This document shows, one piece after another, positions 13,801-21,545 of a stretch of DNA of 25,537 bases. The notes beneath the pieces were generated by a model. The model ran no database searches. It was given only the letters and a program-made list of their open reading frames with translations, and was not told where the DNA came from. Location: the IMG/VR virus record IMGVR_UViG_3300031787_000751, positions 1 through 25,537 of that record; one strand, 5' to 3'. Source of the stretch: a virus. The position numbers were made by a program, and so were the translations under genes. The number at the start of each line of letters is the position of its first letter. Within the stretch, counting starts at the first letter, position 1.

Positions 13801-15098
13801 GTTCCCGCGCTGGCCTGCTCTAACTGAGCCGCTACGGTCGGCGACTGCCCAGCCAATACCTCGGCAAGGCCAGACTCCATAAGCGTCTGAGAATCGATAT
13901 ACAGCGACTCTACGGGCGAATCCTGCGTGACCGTCTGCAAGAATCCCTCGAATGTGTCTACGTCGCGCTCTCGCACCACAGATGCCTTGGCTAAGGTATC
14001 TAGTTCACGCAACAGATCGGCAGTCTCAGTGGCTTGCTGCGAGTACGTGTCGCGCTCCAGCAGCATGTTGACGCCCTTGGTAACAGCGACGTTTCCGCCG
14101 ACACCGACAATCGTTGCTACCAGCGTTTGAACCGCAGCAGCAGGGCGCTCGGCAAGATACTCTTTAAAGGGCTTCTCAGGGTTAAGGTTTGCCCATTCGT
14201 TCAGATCTTGCAGGGCGGTCGCGGCTTGTTCACCGGGAATCTCCAGCAGGATCTGCTTGCCGAGAATGTTTCGAAACGATTCATCAACCTTTAGGTCTTT
14301 GAATAACTGAAAGACTGGAGCCTTTTCAGTCCAGTATTCAATTAAACCTTGCAAAGTCGCGTACGGAGCAGCCTGTGCATAATCCAACTGTTCACGAGCC
14401 TTGACGTATTCCGCGCCTGTAACTGACGCAGTCATCAAATTTAGCGCATACTTTGGATTGCGCGTAGCAAGGCCAGCGGCCAATGCAGGCAACTGCTGCC
14501 CAATCGTTTTTAAGCCATCGTAGATGCCGCCAGAGATCGGGCCACTAATGGCCTGCTCACCAGCCACAAATTCAGCAAACCCTTCTTGCGCTTTAGCCTG
14601 TTCAGCAAAGAACTGTTCAGCAGCGCCGCCAGTCGAGAATAGGGTTGCGGTCGGACTCAGCGCAGCAATGCCAGACTTGTTGACGTAATCACCAATAGTT
14701 CGCAGGGAGCCTGCCGCAAGAGACGCAGTACCAAGGATGCCCCCAACTAAACTAGGCGCACCAGAGAGAATTGCACGAGGGACACTTAGCGTCTTTTCAA
14801 TCAGGCTCATGTTCTCGACATCGTCCTGCACGGATGCAGCGACAACGTCAGGCTGTGAGTTCAGCCATTGCTTCAGAGCCTTGGTCGATTGCACCGTGCC
14901 GGATGCACGAGTCAGTTTCTCTTGCTGTGCAAGGTCTGGGTCAGGCTCAAACGGAGTCAGCGCAGGAGGGATGTTGTTGGCACGAGCCTGCTTGACCGAT
15001 TGCGCGGCCAAGTCAGGATTCGCGTCAGAAACAGAAAGCAGTTTGGTTGAGACATCCTGATCATTCTGTTTGCTTAGCCATTCCTGCAATGTCGGCAT
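7893..15098 (-). CDS. Giant polyvalent internal virion protein (2401 aa, zincin motif)
   Basis: This 2401-aa ORF sits where T7 has gp16, the largest ejected core protein (1318 aa), but no lytic transglycosylase domain is recognised. Visible parts: hydrophobic Gly/Ala-rich stretches at about 110-135 and 325-350; a region at about 708-1036 with AGVIAATSPQKDW (771-776), VTIDTHAVAAAL (D943-H945) and a QSITWEAVRGMF end, resembling the DUF7178 phage family; a Gly-rich linker at about 1100-1126; a zinc-metalloprotease motif HESGH (H1159, E1160, H1163) followed by HERFARSFEVYLAEGKAPS; a long charged helical stretch to about 1900; and hydrophobic segments near 1990-2020 and 2245-2275. This mosaic is typical of large polyvalent proteins that are packaged and ejected with the genome. 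The start overlaps the previous stop (TAATG). Protease activity is likely; target unknown. Confidence 0.85.
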   Translation of the reverse strand: MPTLQEWLSKQNDQDVSTKLLSVSDANPDLAAQSVKQARANNIPPALTPFEPDPDLAQQEKLTRASGTVQSTKALKQWLNSQPDVVAASVQDDVENMSLIEKTLSVPRAILSGAPSLVGGILGTASLAAGSLRTIGDYVNKSGIAALSPTATLFSTGGAAEQFFAEQAKAQEGFAEFVAGEQAISGPISGGIYDGLKTIGQQLPALAAGLATRNPKYALNLMTASVTGAEYVKAREQLDYAQAAPYATLQGLIEYWTEKAPVFQLFKDLKVDESFRNILGKQILLEIPGEQAATALQDLNEWANLNPEKPFKEYLAERPAAAVQTLVATIVGVGGNVAVTKGVNMLLERDTYSQQATETADLLRELDTLAKASVVRERDVDTFEGFLQTVTQDSPVESLYIDSQTLMESGLAEVLAGQSPTVAAQLEQASAGTMIRIPTAEVMGRFNQELSPLLPDMRVDPNGMSQKEAEEYVSTRGEQLRAEVETVLAQSENESAAQEARTMVRDTVAQELMATGRVTQDVADNYALLTSTFYHVMAQRMGTTADKLFGEQRVRVLGAGRGEFEQVDIGQALQDSGVRVADVADARNRLNAGERIFAVTEPGAAPVQITTPEALNEYTPDQLLALPAAAEFQQVGVSEETDQDQENSLTGMRVSPRLPTSVKVTEDPLADERLQPDLDTAKREPAKLAKNVELMSAYPNFVGLTGDPETRVEKMISDMVENLVWLHNNWKPEYRNRSRMWYVGGNRIAHRWAARFGIEPQQVAGVIAATSPQKDWFQNVSLAERILEAVINNSDVAWDSKMSDLVRSRDWGGKLSKELGYVPVNEISRLEGKTLRDLFDAENWDRSLLDMAVWIRAWDEANNPQVARIITPEGAFTNEFDQTKGGQPVALRWQSFATIAKTLEILKAKTPDEISKVIGANHKVRSFYNNIIAPYSGGDVTIDTHAVAAALLRPLGSNDIEVSHNFGSGKAAVKDKKTGEVTEPAIPGPANSAITGLNGTYSIYAEAYRRAAEQVGLLPREMQSITWEAVRGMFRPEQKTAKNKAAVNQIWQNVAEGKLDVTEARNQIAELVGGIADPAWVRSPAGTNEAAADSSYAEQLPETGVPGRGAGVGRGDGVGAAGVAPRLFQGEGQEVRGSFSPEELTIRLTKAQDLSTFLHESGHFYLHMLVNLASRPDAPADVRKDAETILNWFGVKGTPETNQFDTWLNMSVDEQRPSHERFARSFEVYLAEGKAPSTELQPMFDRFRSWLMSVYRSLMERAKATFGREVSFGKAMQAELNDEVRAVFDRLLATQEEIEAREAAQSMGMLFKTEAEAQKFGVDWNAYQAQGEAATQQAISDLAAKSIQDMKWLENARSRLLTKLQKEEKETRRSVRSAVRPEIMSQPVYRAWSYLTGPLTDDPNAEPTSRFDPEYVEQVTASKEVVAQLRKLRMVAGPADIKKGVSGEHPDVVAETFGFSSGSELIRAILASPTPDEAINAETDARMLRDFSNLSTAEGRNNAVNAALANDARTRMVETELSALEQAMAASVVVGGRRQRTLPGAAKAFARSVVNRLKIRDVRVSQYSGSAARAARNADRAVKRGKLAEAALEKRNQLVNNYAARFAGEALDNVKSGLAYLKKFTKEGTRKNIDPEYLDQIDRILERFDLRQKTLRELDRRSALAQFIENQKELGIEPDLPAHIVNEAQAVNYKNLTVEEFAGLVDSIRQIEHFGRLKRKLLLAKDKREFDALMAEIRESVIANDRGRVADNRTRTDLGSILVRAFKGFTAAHRKMASIVYEIDGFKDGGPLWDALVRTANERGNWEADKQAELTTRLAQLLKGLPKERAFSKGQFFPRIGVSLNQEARLAVALNWGNDGNRQRLLDGRNWTTDGVQQVLDSLSKEEWDFVQGVWDTFESLRPEIARVERSLMGKEPEWIEAVPIQTKFGTYRGGYYPAVYDPAESLRTEQMAAEEEAKRQLRGARTAATVRSNFVKGRAEEVKGRPILLTMDATFNGLTDVVHYLAYKEWLVDANRILRAVDGTIRERYGAEMTRQLRTAVEAIAAGEQNNPHALDKPLRHIRIGSMVAGLGFNIVNALMQPLGLSQSIVRVGPKYIAQGVAAFAKNPVKLGTTVLEKSSFMRNRKRTQNRELNDLRNSLRGKTESRQFIDGAMFLPMTAIQMTVDIPTWWGAYQKAQTEGYDEDTSIQIADQAVLASQGGGQMKDLAAIQRGSEFVKIFTVFYGYFNTAYNLGVERIRGTNPRSLAQVARLATDLLLIYSVPAVFGMLIKEAFKIGDEDDDEEIAKKLAAEQVSFLFGTMVGVREAAGAAQIMFGLSTSGGLGYNGPAGLRFFNELNKFAQQANQDELDRAFVRAGVNVAGIALHLPSAQINRTIDGVIAMSEGRTQNPVALVGGAPPQ

Positions 15099-16876
15099 TA
15101 GAACGTTACTCCATCCAATTCGGCTGAGTACAGAATCTCGATACCACGCGCAAAGTCATCGCTGGTAATGGTCTTGTTCGGCGTCAGCGTAATGCCAATC
15201 GAGTCACGAACATCGGGACGTGTCTGGATAATTCGGTACAGCCGCTTCTGATCTTCAGGGGGAATATCCGCATAATTGTAACGGAATCCGTACCGCTGCA
15301 TGTCCGCTTCGGTTGCCTCAAAACGGCGCAACTTAGTATCTCCGCTCCAGAATCCGCCAGAGTTAATCAATCGACCTTCGCGCAACAGATCAAGGCCAAT
15401 CTTGCGAGTCTCGTTCAGCGTCAATGCGCGGCCTTCTTGTTCGGTCTTAGCAACAATCGCTTGAATTAACTGTGACTCAAAGTTGGCCAGTTCAGTAGCC
15501 TGCGGAGTTCCTTCTTTCGGCGTAACATCAATGCCAGCAGAAATCAGGTTATTTCGCAAAGACTTGATGGTCGCGGCAGAAACCTTGGCCGCTTGCTGTC
15601 CTTGCAGGTCAGCCTTGCCAGCAGATCCGCGCCGAGTCAGTAGAGAGTTGTACTGACTTGCAGATAGGACCGTACGCAGGCTTTCACTATTCTGATCAAA
15701 CTCGCGCATAAATGCGGTCGGATCGTCTGCGCTCATCACGAACAATCGAGTGAATTCAGCATCGTCGCCCTGCACGTTTCCGTTGTTCGTAGCGAAATTG
15801 CTCAACGTCTGCAACTGGCCTTTCCCTTTCGCCCAGTTGTACAGATTCGGCGGCATGTCAACGATAGGCTTGCCGGGATTCTGCAAGATCCACTCTTGTG
15901 CGCGGCCAGACATCGAGTTGTTAAACTCGGTTTCGTTGGCTTTTGCTGCGGCTTCATTGCCATTGATTCGCGTTAAAGTTTGGTCGCGCACATCAGCGGT
16001 AATCTTGCCAGCACGATACATGTCGTCCAGTTGTTTGCGCTGACTAGAGAACGACAGTTTTTTGTCAGCCAATTCAAGCGACAACTTCAGACTGGCATCG
16101 CGAGTGTCAGCAGTCTCAACCGCATTCTTCAGTTGCGCGGAACGCTCAGCGCCAAGTTGGCCTTCGTACTTACCGCCCTTGTCGAACTGCTTCATGTACT
16201 CTTTCACGAAGCCGAAGTTGTTGTTGCCAACCGCAGCAGCCAGTACCGAGTTGTGCGCCTCGGCAAGCGATGCGTTGACCAGAGCGACCTGCGCGTCGCC
16301 CTTGATGCCTGCGCTGTTTGCGTAGTTCACGGCATTGTTGCGGATACGATCCAGAGACAGCGCAACAGACGCAGGGTCGTTGTACGTCGTCGCAGCAGCA
16401 GCGGACTCGGTCTTCACTACGCCTTCGAACGTCTGCTTGTTGTACGCATCCGTTTCGTTCAGGACGTGGTTACGCAACGTCGACTGGTACTGCGCGTTCG
16501 CAGCAGCAGCCCGTCGCTTGAACAAGTCACGCTGGCGCTCGTTCTGTAAACCGGACGCAGTCTCCTCGATGGACTTATCAAAGTCGTCGACGTACTTACG
16601 CATGAAGTCAGCCGATACAGCATCAGCAGACTTCTTCGACAGGAACCCTTCGTTCGGGTCCATCATCAACTTGGTTTGCGTCTCGCGTAGTTTGTTAAAA
16701 GCGTCTTCAGCCTTGACAGTGTCGAGCCGCTCAAACATCTGAGCAGCAGTGTCGGTCAAACTCTGTACCGCTTGAATCGCTTGCGCGGTTGATCGGCCAG
16801 CCTCGGCGATACCTGCCCCGCTCGGCGTGACAAGGTTCGGCGCGACCTGCTGTCGATAGAATTCAAGTTTGGCCAT
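15098..16876 (-). CDS. Internal virion protein, gp15-like
   Basis: A 592-aa protein in the T7 gp15 position (747 aa in T7), between the gp14-like gene and the giant protein. It begins MAKLEFYRQQVAPNLVTPSG and is mostly long helices rich in A, K, E and Q (AEDAFNKLRETQTKLMMDPN; NERQRDLFKRRAAAANAQYQ). It lacks Cys-rich or membrane segments and no lysozyme or transglycosylase motif was seen. Phage proteins starting with this AIQAVQSLTDTAAQMFERLD type of helix form the ejected internal core. It probably polymerises with the gp14-like and giant proteins to form the channel across the periplasm. GAGGATAAATC precedes the ATG. Confidence 0.8.
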   Translation of the reverse strand: MAKLEFYRQQVAPNLVTPSGAGIAEAGRSTAQAIQAVQSLTDTAAQMFERLDTVKAEDAFNKLRETQTKLMMDPNEGFLSKKSADAVSADFMRKYVDDFDKSIEETASGLQNERQRDLFKRRAAAANAQYQSTLRNHVLNETDAYNKQTFEGVVKTESAAAATTYNDPASVALSLDRIRNNAVNYANSAGIKGDAQVALVNASLAEAHNSVLAAAVGNNNFGFVKEYMKQFDKGGKYEGQLGAERSAQLKNAVETADTRDASLKLSLELADKKLSFSSQRKQLDDMYRAGKITADVRDQTLTRINGNEAAAKANETEFNNSMSGRAQEWILQNPGKPIVDMPPNLYNWAKGKGQLQTLSNFATNNGNVQGDDAEFTRLFVMSADDPTAFMREFDQNSESLRTVLSASQYNSLLTRRGSAGKADLQGQQAAKVSAATIKSLRNNLISAGIDVTPKEGTPQATELANFESQLIQAIVAKTEQEGRALTLNETRKIGLDLLREGRLINSGGFWSGDTKLRRFEATEADMQRYGFRYNYADIPPEDQKRLYRIIQTRPDVRDSIGITLTPNKTITSDDFARGIEILYSAELDGVTF

Positions 16877-16885
16877 GATTTATCC

Positions 16886-17377
16886 TCAACCTCCGCCCAT
16901 GCTCCATGAGGCGGGGTTTAATCCACTAGTTCCGCCGCCGCCACCGAACGAGCCGCCACCGGCAGCGTATCCCTTCGCACCAGCAGCGGCCACGCGCAGC
17001 AATCGTTGCGCCCCTGTCGGTTTAGCAGCACGAAGCAACTTGGCTTCTTGGCGTATCGCAGACCCTTGTACGCGGCCGCTGTAGCCCATCATCATTGCAT
17101 CCAGTTGCGCTCTTGTCGCAGATTGTCGGTAGAGATCCGTGAATGTCACGTTACTAGACAAACCTTCTTCTTCAGCAGAAGCGCGTAGTTCACCAAACTG
17201 CCTTTGTTGCTGGCTAAGCAGCATCTCTTCCTTCATCCCGGCTTCTGCTTCAGCCGCGCCAGCAGCGACATCCTTGACTCGTGCCTGACCTTCCAGCGTC
17301 GCCTTTTCAGATTCGACGGCGGCTAGTTCGGCACCAGCCGAAAGCGCAGCAATAGCCCATGAAACTGGATCAGCCAT
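16886..17377 (-). CDS. Internal virion protein, gp14-like
   Basis: A 163-aa protein (T7 gp14 is 196 aa). The N-terminus MADPVSWAIAALSAGAELAA is a hydrophobic helix, followed by a long Ala/Glu/Gln helix (VAAGAAEAEAGMKEEMLLSQ, QQRQFGELRASAEEEG) and a Gly-rich tail (AAGGGSFGGGGGTSG) ending SMGGG. This layout, a membrane-active N-terminal helix, a coiled coil and a Gly tail, is typical of the internal protein that forms the outer-membrane pore when ejected. It lies between the gp13-like and gp15-like genes, with GGAG inside the end of the upstream gene. Confidence 0.8.
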   Translation of the reverse strand: MADPVSWAIAALSAGAELAAVESEKATLEGQARVKDVAAGAAEAEAGMKEEMLLSQQQRQFGELRASAEEEGLSSNVTFTDLYRQSATRAQLDAMMMGYSGRVQGSAIRQEAKLLRAAKPTGAQRLLRVAAAGAKGYAAGGGSFGGGGGTSGLNPASWSMGGG

Positions 17378-17380
17378 GAC

Positions 17381-17815
17381 TCACTCCTTGACCAAGGAAT
17401 ACATGTACATGTGTCGGTCGCCCATGAAGTTACGCATCGCCAGCGGGGTCTCCAGCCGAAAGCCTAAGATCCGCGCCCATTGGTGTGCCGCTTCAAAGTC
17501 TTCGTCCACGTACGCCTCGATCCTCTTTATCGAACAATCTTTCAGAAAATTACGAACAGCCCGGTGCAGCGACATGAAGCAGTGCGGGATGTCTCCCGCC
17601 AACAACGACCATGCCATGCCACGTCCGGCCCACAACTCAATCACACCCGCACACGCGATGACGCGATCACCCGCGAACACCGTATACGCAGGACCAGCGT
17701 CCGCAAATGTCGAGCCGTAATCCGGCTTCATCACATGCGGACTCAAATACGCCTGTGCAGGTTGGAGCGTCAGCCGTTTCAAATGCTCAGGCTCAAACTG
17801 CACCACCTCAATCAT
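17381..17815 (-). CDS. gp13-like virion protein with GNAT acetyltransferase fold
   Basis: A 144-aa protein starting at ATG 17815, which shares one base with the stop of the tail tubular B gene (TGATG). T7 gp13 is 138 aa. The sequence (MIEVVQFEPEHLKRLTLQPA...) contains YTVFAGDRVIACAGVIELWA in the place of the GNAT central strands, HCFMSLHRAVRNFLKD as a helix and KRIEAYVDEDFEAAHQWARI followed by LGFRLETP, the usual GNAT end. T7 gp13-type proteins share this fold but are assembly factors for the internal core; acetyltransferase activity is unproven and the acetyl-CoA loop (Q/RxxGxG/A) is degenerate here (WAGRGMAW). Confidence 0.8.
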   Translation of the reverse strand: MIEVVQFEPEHLKRLTLQPAQAYLSPHVMKPDYGSTFADAGPAYTVFAGDRVIACAGVIELWAGRGMAWSLLAGDIPHCFMSLHRAVRNFLKDCSIKRIEAYVDEDFEAAHQWARILGFRLETPLAMRNFMGDRHMYMYSLVKE

Positions 17816-20676
17816 CAACCAGCCGTCTCCAGTTCTGGATACAGCGCCACCACCGTCAGCGGCAGCGGCTGGTCAGCCACAACCCAGATCCGACCGTCTG
17901 TCTCGTAGCCGCCCGGAAACGCCAGAACATCGGTGTCGCCGGTCAATGTCGGTGGCACCTCATCAAGCAGGTCGTTTCCACGGCGATAGATGATCTGGTC
18001 CACATTGGACTGGCTCGGGCCAAACTTGCCGCCCAGACTCGCGTATAGCCGCATAGCGAGTTTCTGGATGCGCTTTGTCTTGGCCTGCGCCGTGCCTATG
18101 GACGCGCCGGATTCAAGCCTCTGCGTGGCTAGGATTGACGTATACGGCAATCCTACGATTACACGAGCAGCCGGAAACGGCAGCGTCACAGATCCGTTGA
18201 GTACGGTCAGGTTCTGCACTTCGGCACCGTCTGCAAGTGCGGATACCGTCTCGCTCTCCAAATGCCACAGCCCGGAGAAGGTCGTCGCGGTCATGCGCCA
18301 CGTACCCGCCGCAAACGTGTTGGACGGGAATGCAGCGATAATCGTTCCGCGAACCTCGGTTTCAGACACGAACGATGTGATTAAGGCACGGGCTGTGCGC
18401 CACGTTTCCATGTCTTCGTCGTAGTACCGTGCGCGAATTTCGCGGCCGACATCCGAGGCAGTAAAGATCGCCTCGTCAGTGCCGAGTTCGTCGCCGTCTT
18501 CGGTCAGCAAGATTTCGTCGGCTTCGGTCGACAACTCGTAGTTCGTCGTGACCGTGAATGCGACATTGGTGGTGCCGACTACGTCGGAATCAATACCCGC
18601 CGTCAACTCTTCGTTGATCGCAGGGTCATACTCCAGCGCAGAATCGAGGTACACAGCGCCTTGAATGTCGTCGCCGTCTTCCAGACTCTGGGCGAAGTAT
18701 TCGACGTATCGCTTGGTCGACGTGCCGCTGACTTCGGTCAACATGTAACCGCCGTCTTCAGCGAGGATCGCGCCGCTGTCTTCGGCAAGAATCAGATTGT
18801 CGAGATCGTCTGCGACCGTACGCGCAACAACCATCCACACGTCATCAACATCGCCGTTCGGCCCAGAGATAACCTGCACCGATTCAACCTTTGCGTTGTC
18901 GCCGCCAATCGGGTGCTGGTGCCAGCCGTAGACGTTCTGCTCTCGATCATAGGTCAGGCCGATCAGGCGACCGTCACCGAGAACGCACCAGATAATATCG
19001 TCGGGTTCCTTTTGGTATGCGATGTCGACAATCCCAGACTTGGTGATCTCGGGATACAGGACGTTCATGTCTCTCGGTACATACGCTTCGGTCTGGATGT
19101 CGTACCGCAATTCCATGATGCGACGACCGCCGATACGCACGAACAGCGCAGAGTCTTCGACCAGAACCGGGTCGACCTCACGCGAACCTTCAGCAGATTG
19201 CAGGTCGAACTTCACGTTCTCAGGTCCAAGCGCTTGACTTGAAATCGCTTCACGAATCGCAATCTCAGATCCACCGGTACCCACGAGCAGCGCGTTACCG
19301 GCCTTTAGCCACCGCACCTTGTCGACGTTGCCAATCGCAATCGTCAGGTTCAGCGCATTGTCAGCGAGAATCTCGCCCATCGTGTCCGGTGCCATCGACT
19401 CGTAGTCGCCAGACACAGAACCGTAAATGTTTTGTCCGCCAGCCCACCACAAGCGACCGCGCCAGAACGCAGTCTTATAGGGATAGGAGCCGCCCATTCC
19501 CTCGCCCCATGCTCCGAGGCGGTACAGCGATGAAGCGCCTGAGGTGAGTTCTGTGGGCGCTACACCGGGGCCGAAAATGTCAGCATCGACATCGGTCGTG
19601 CTGTTGACGGCGGTAATCTTCAGGACCACGTATCCGGGGTGCAAGAACTTCCACAACACACCCGTGTTGCCGTCGTAGTCTTGCCCTTCTTCGTGGATAG
19701 GACGAACCGCACCAGTAGTGGCCGTGTTCATCGCTTCGTAGAATTTGTTGTTGCTCTTGCGGATATCGCCAGCAGTAATTGATTTGCCGGTCTCCCACTG
19801 CGTTGTGGTGATGTTGATCGGCTGCAAACGGATCAGCATTCCGACAGAGTTGGAGTCAAACAGCGGCGTGGTCGAGGTGACGTTGACGTTACCTGTCGTC
19901 GCGCTCAGCGTAAACGTGTCAGGCGTCAGCGGCTCTCGCTGAAATGGACCATCGGTCGGCGCATACGTCGCGAACGACCAACTGATGTTTCCCGCTCGGG
20001 TCAGTGTGCGCGGCTCGTAGCCTTCGCATCCAATGTACAGAACGTCACCAGACTGCGAGATCGACAGTGCAGGCGTACCTTCAGCCGTGACCAGATCCGC
20101 TTCGGTGTACGGCGATGCAATCGTATACACGCGAGAAATGTCGCCATTCCCTGTGTACGCACCGTATGACGTGGTATCAATCGCGACATCGTTCAGATCA
20201 AAAAGTTCAAACGTCTTTGCGCCTGCGTTGACGTTGGCAACCTTGACGTATTGCCCGTTGATCTCGGCCATGCCGAACACGCCTTCGATGTAGAACCAGT
20301 CTCCGTTTGAAGGGTCAGCGCCGAGGTAGGTCAGTACGCCAGTGGATGCGTTGGTAATGTTGACGATGTCTTGCGCGTCTTCCAGAACCACGCCGCGATC
20401 CGTGTAGAACCGCACGTATTGATCGCCGAACTCCAGCACGTAGGCTTGGTCGAAAGCAAATTCGAATCGCCTCAACCAGACCTTCTTCCCGGCTTCTTTG
20501 GTTTGCAGTACGTACTTCGTTCCCGGTGTGCGCTTGGCTGGGCCTTGCGCTGTCGGGATGAATCGGCGCATGCGGTATGCAGTCGACGGATACTTCTCGT
20601 AATCCGTTCTGCCGCTCAACAGCGGTCCAACTTCACCGCCGTTGAAATTGAGTACAGCCGGGTTTGCGTTTGGCAT
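17815..20676 (-). CDS. Tail tubular protein B, gp12-like (nozzle)
   Basis: A 953-aa protein (T7 gp12 is 794 aa). The N-terminus carries the family signature: NPAVLNFNGGEVGPLLSGRT followed by DYEKYPSTAYRMRRFIPTAQ and GPAKRTPGTKYV. Further on are LRRFEFAFDQAYVLEFGDQY, PYKTAFWRGRLWWAGGQNIY and a C-terminal VVALYPELETAG. It forms the tail nozzle below the gp11-like ring. Between about 625 and 650 there are degenerate repeats (ILAEDSGAILAEDGG) and again ILLTEDGDE near 716-733, in an acidic part absent from T7 gp12, which explains some of the extra length. The start overlaps the gp11-like stop (TAATG). Confidence 0.9.
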   Translation of the reverse strand: MPNANPAVLNFNGGEVGPLLSGRTDYEKYPSTAYRMRRFIPTAQGPAKRTPGTKYVLQTKEAGKKVWLRRFEFAFDQAYVLEFGDQYVRFYTDRGVVLEDAQDIVNITNASTGVLTYLGADPSNGDWFYIEGVFGMAEINGQYVKVANVNAGAKTFELFDLNDVAIDTTSYGAYTGNGDISRVYTIASPYTEADLVTAEGTPALSISQSGDVLYIGCEGYEPRTLTRAGNISWSFATYAPTDGPFQREPLTPDTFTLSATTGNVNVTSTTPLFDSNSVGMLIRLQPINITTTQWETGKSITAGDIRKSNNKFYEAMNTATTGAVRPIHEEGQDYDGNTGVLWKFLHPGYVVLKITAVNSTTDVDADIFGPGVAPTELTSGASSLYRLGAWGEGMGGSYPYKTAFWRGRLWWAGGQNIYGSVSGDYESMAPDTMGEILADNALNLTIAIGNVDKVRWLKAGNALLVGTGGSEIAIREAISSQALGPENVKFDLQSAEGSREVDPVLVEDSALFVRIGGRRIMELRYDIQTEAYVPRDMNVLYPEITKSGIVDIAYQKEPDDIIWCVLGDGRLIGLTYDREQNVYGWHQHPIGGDNAKVESVQVISGPNGDVDDVWMVVARTVADDLDNLILAEDSGAILAEDGGYMLTEVSGTSTKRYVEYFAQSLEDGDDIQGAVYLDSALEYDPAINEELTAGIDSDVVGTTNVAFTVTTNYELSTEADEILLTEDGDELGTDEAIFTASDVGREIRARYYDEDMETWRTARALITSFVSETEVRGTIIAAFPSNTFAAGTWRMTATTFSGLWHLESETVSALADGAEVQNLTVLNGSVTLPFPAARVIVGLPYTSILATQRLESGASIGTAQAKTKRIQKLAMRLYASLGGKFGPSQSNVDQIIYRRGNDLLDEVPPTLTGDTDVLAFPGGYETDGRIWVVADQPLPLTVVALYPELETAG

Positions 20677-21278
20677 TAGAGCCTCACGCTAATCCAAGTG
20701 GTATCCGCGAGGGACTCCGGTGGGCTTTCAATAGCGTTGGAGCGAATCGCATCGCTCAGTGCAAGACGGTAATCACGCAAGGCTGATTCCTTCTTTTGAG
20801 ATGACTGAGTCAGCGCCTCGCAGACGTTGTACGCCAGAAGCGAAGCGAACGCATCATCGAACGCAGGATCAAACTGGGTAGGATCAGTAACGCGACCAAG
20901 GTACCGCAGATTAAGAGGACCACTGTCGTAGGTAAGGATTTTATTCCCTTCAAGTTGGTACTCTGCTCCGCTGCCACTGATCAGGTCAGACAGATCCGGT
21001 GCCGGGTAATAGTCCCCGACTTGCAGGATGCGAAGACAATCGGATGGAATCGGATATTGGTTCTCGTATTGGAAAACCGGTGTCTCGACTTCCGCTGCCA
21101 GTTGCACACGTTTGACGCAGAAGCGCCAGTTATACGTGCGCTGCAACTTGTCGCGCATCATGTCGTAAATAGCCAAAATCTCACGGGCAGGCTTAGTGTT
21201 GTCCGTGAGATTCGTGATCCTCAGATCCCCGACTTTCGTCAGGGCGAGGTTGGCAATGGCGGTATCGCTGCTAGCCAC
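20676..21278 (-). CDS. Tail tubular protein A, gp11-like (adaptor)
   Basis: A 200-aa protein, almost the size of T7 gp11 (196 aa). The GTG start at 21278 follows GGGAG. The sequence has MASSDTAIANLALTKVGDLR, then ILAIYDMMRDKLQRTYNWRF, YPIPSDCLRILQVGDYYP and LNLRYLGRVTDPTQFDPAFD, with the C-terminal helix ESALRDYRLALSDAIR. This is the classic order of T7 gp11-type adaptors, which connect the portal to the tail nozzle. The GTG start might reduce yield. It is immediately followed by the gp12-like gene with TAATG coupling. Confidence 0.9.
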   Translation of the reverse strand: MASSDTAIANLALTKVGDLRITNLTDNTKPAREILAIYDMMRDKLQRTYNWRFCVKRVQLAAEVETPVFQYENQYPIPSDCLRILQVGDYYPAPDLSDLISGSGAEYQLEGNKILTYDSGPLNLRYLGRVTDPTQFDPAFDDAFASLLAYNVCEALTQSSQKKESALRDYRLALSDAIRSNAIESPPESLADTTWISVRL

Positions 21279-21296
21279 GGGTGACTCCCGAGACTA

Positions 21297-21491
21297 TTAA
21301 GCGGGTGGCCAAGTATCCTGAAAGATCGCTTCCTTCAGAACATCGATTGCCAGAAGGACTTCTTGCTTGCTCATGCCGGGGGCAAGGTCCACACGCACTT
21401 CAACGTCCGTGGTCGCCGTCGAGGACGATCCTTCGGTGACGTTACGAACGCCTTGCTCACCACGATCAATTCCGTAGAAACGGTCTGCCAT
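21297..21491 (-). CDS. Small virion-operon protein, unknown function
   Basis: A 64-aa ORF between the head accessory gene and the gp11-like adaptor: MADRFYGIDRGEQGVRNVTE at the start, a Ser/Thr linker (GSSSTATTDVEVRVDLAPG) and a C-terminal helix (SKQEVLLAIDVLKEAIFQDT). Small proteins beginning with MADRFYGIDRGE and ending in this helix recur in phages with the same gene order; no function is known to me. It is led by a GC hairpin and the CGCCCCTCTC...GGAG block, unlike the tightly overlapping genes nearby. Confidence 0.75.
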   Translation of the reverse strand: MADRFYGIDRGEQGVRNVTEGSSSTATTDVEVRVDLAPGMSKQEVLLAIDVLKEAIFQDTWPPA

Positions 21492-21497
21492 GTCTGT

Positions 21498-21539
21498 TCT
21501 CCGTGAAGAGAGGGGCGAGTCCTGTTACAGACCCGCCCC
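21498..21539 (-). promoter_or_regulatory. GC hairpin plus Shine-Dalgarno block (copy C)
   Basis: Read on the minus strand, GGGGCGGGTC (21539-21530) pairs with GACTCGCCCC (21521-21512) with one G-U pair and an 8-nt loop. It is followed by CGCCCCTCTCTTCACGGAGA (21517-21498), which supplies the Shine-Dalgarno of the 64-aa gene. No U-tract follows, so it is not a standard terminator. The same layout occurs at 1494-1530 on the other strand. Confidence 0.5.
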
Positions 21540-21545
21540 GCTTTA

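Noticed and set aside
8668-14294. Many plus-strand ORFs of 60-240 codons (for example 11088-11801 and 12331-13167)
   Set aside because: They are antisense shadows of the 2401-aa gene, with compositions matching complementary codon positions and no ribosome sites.
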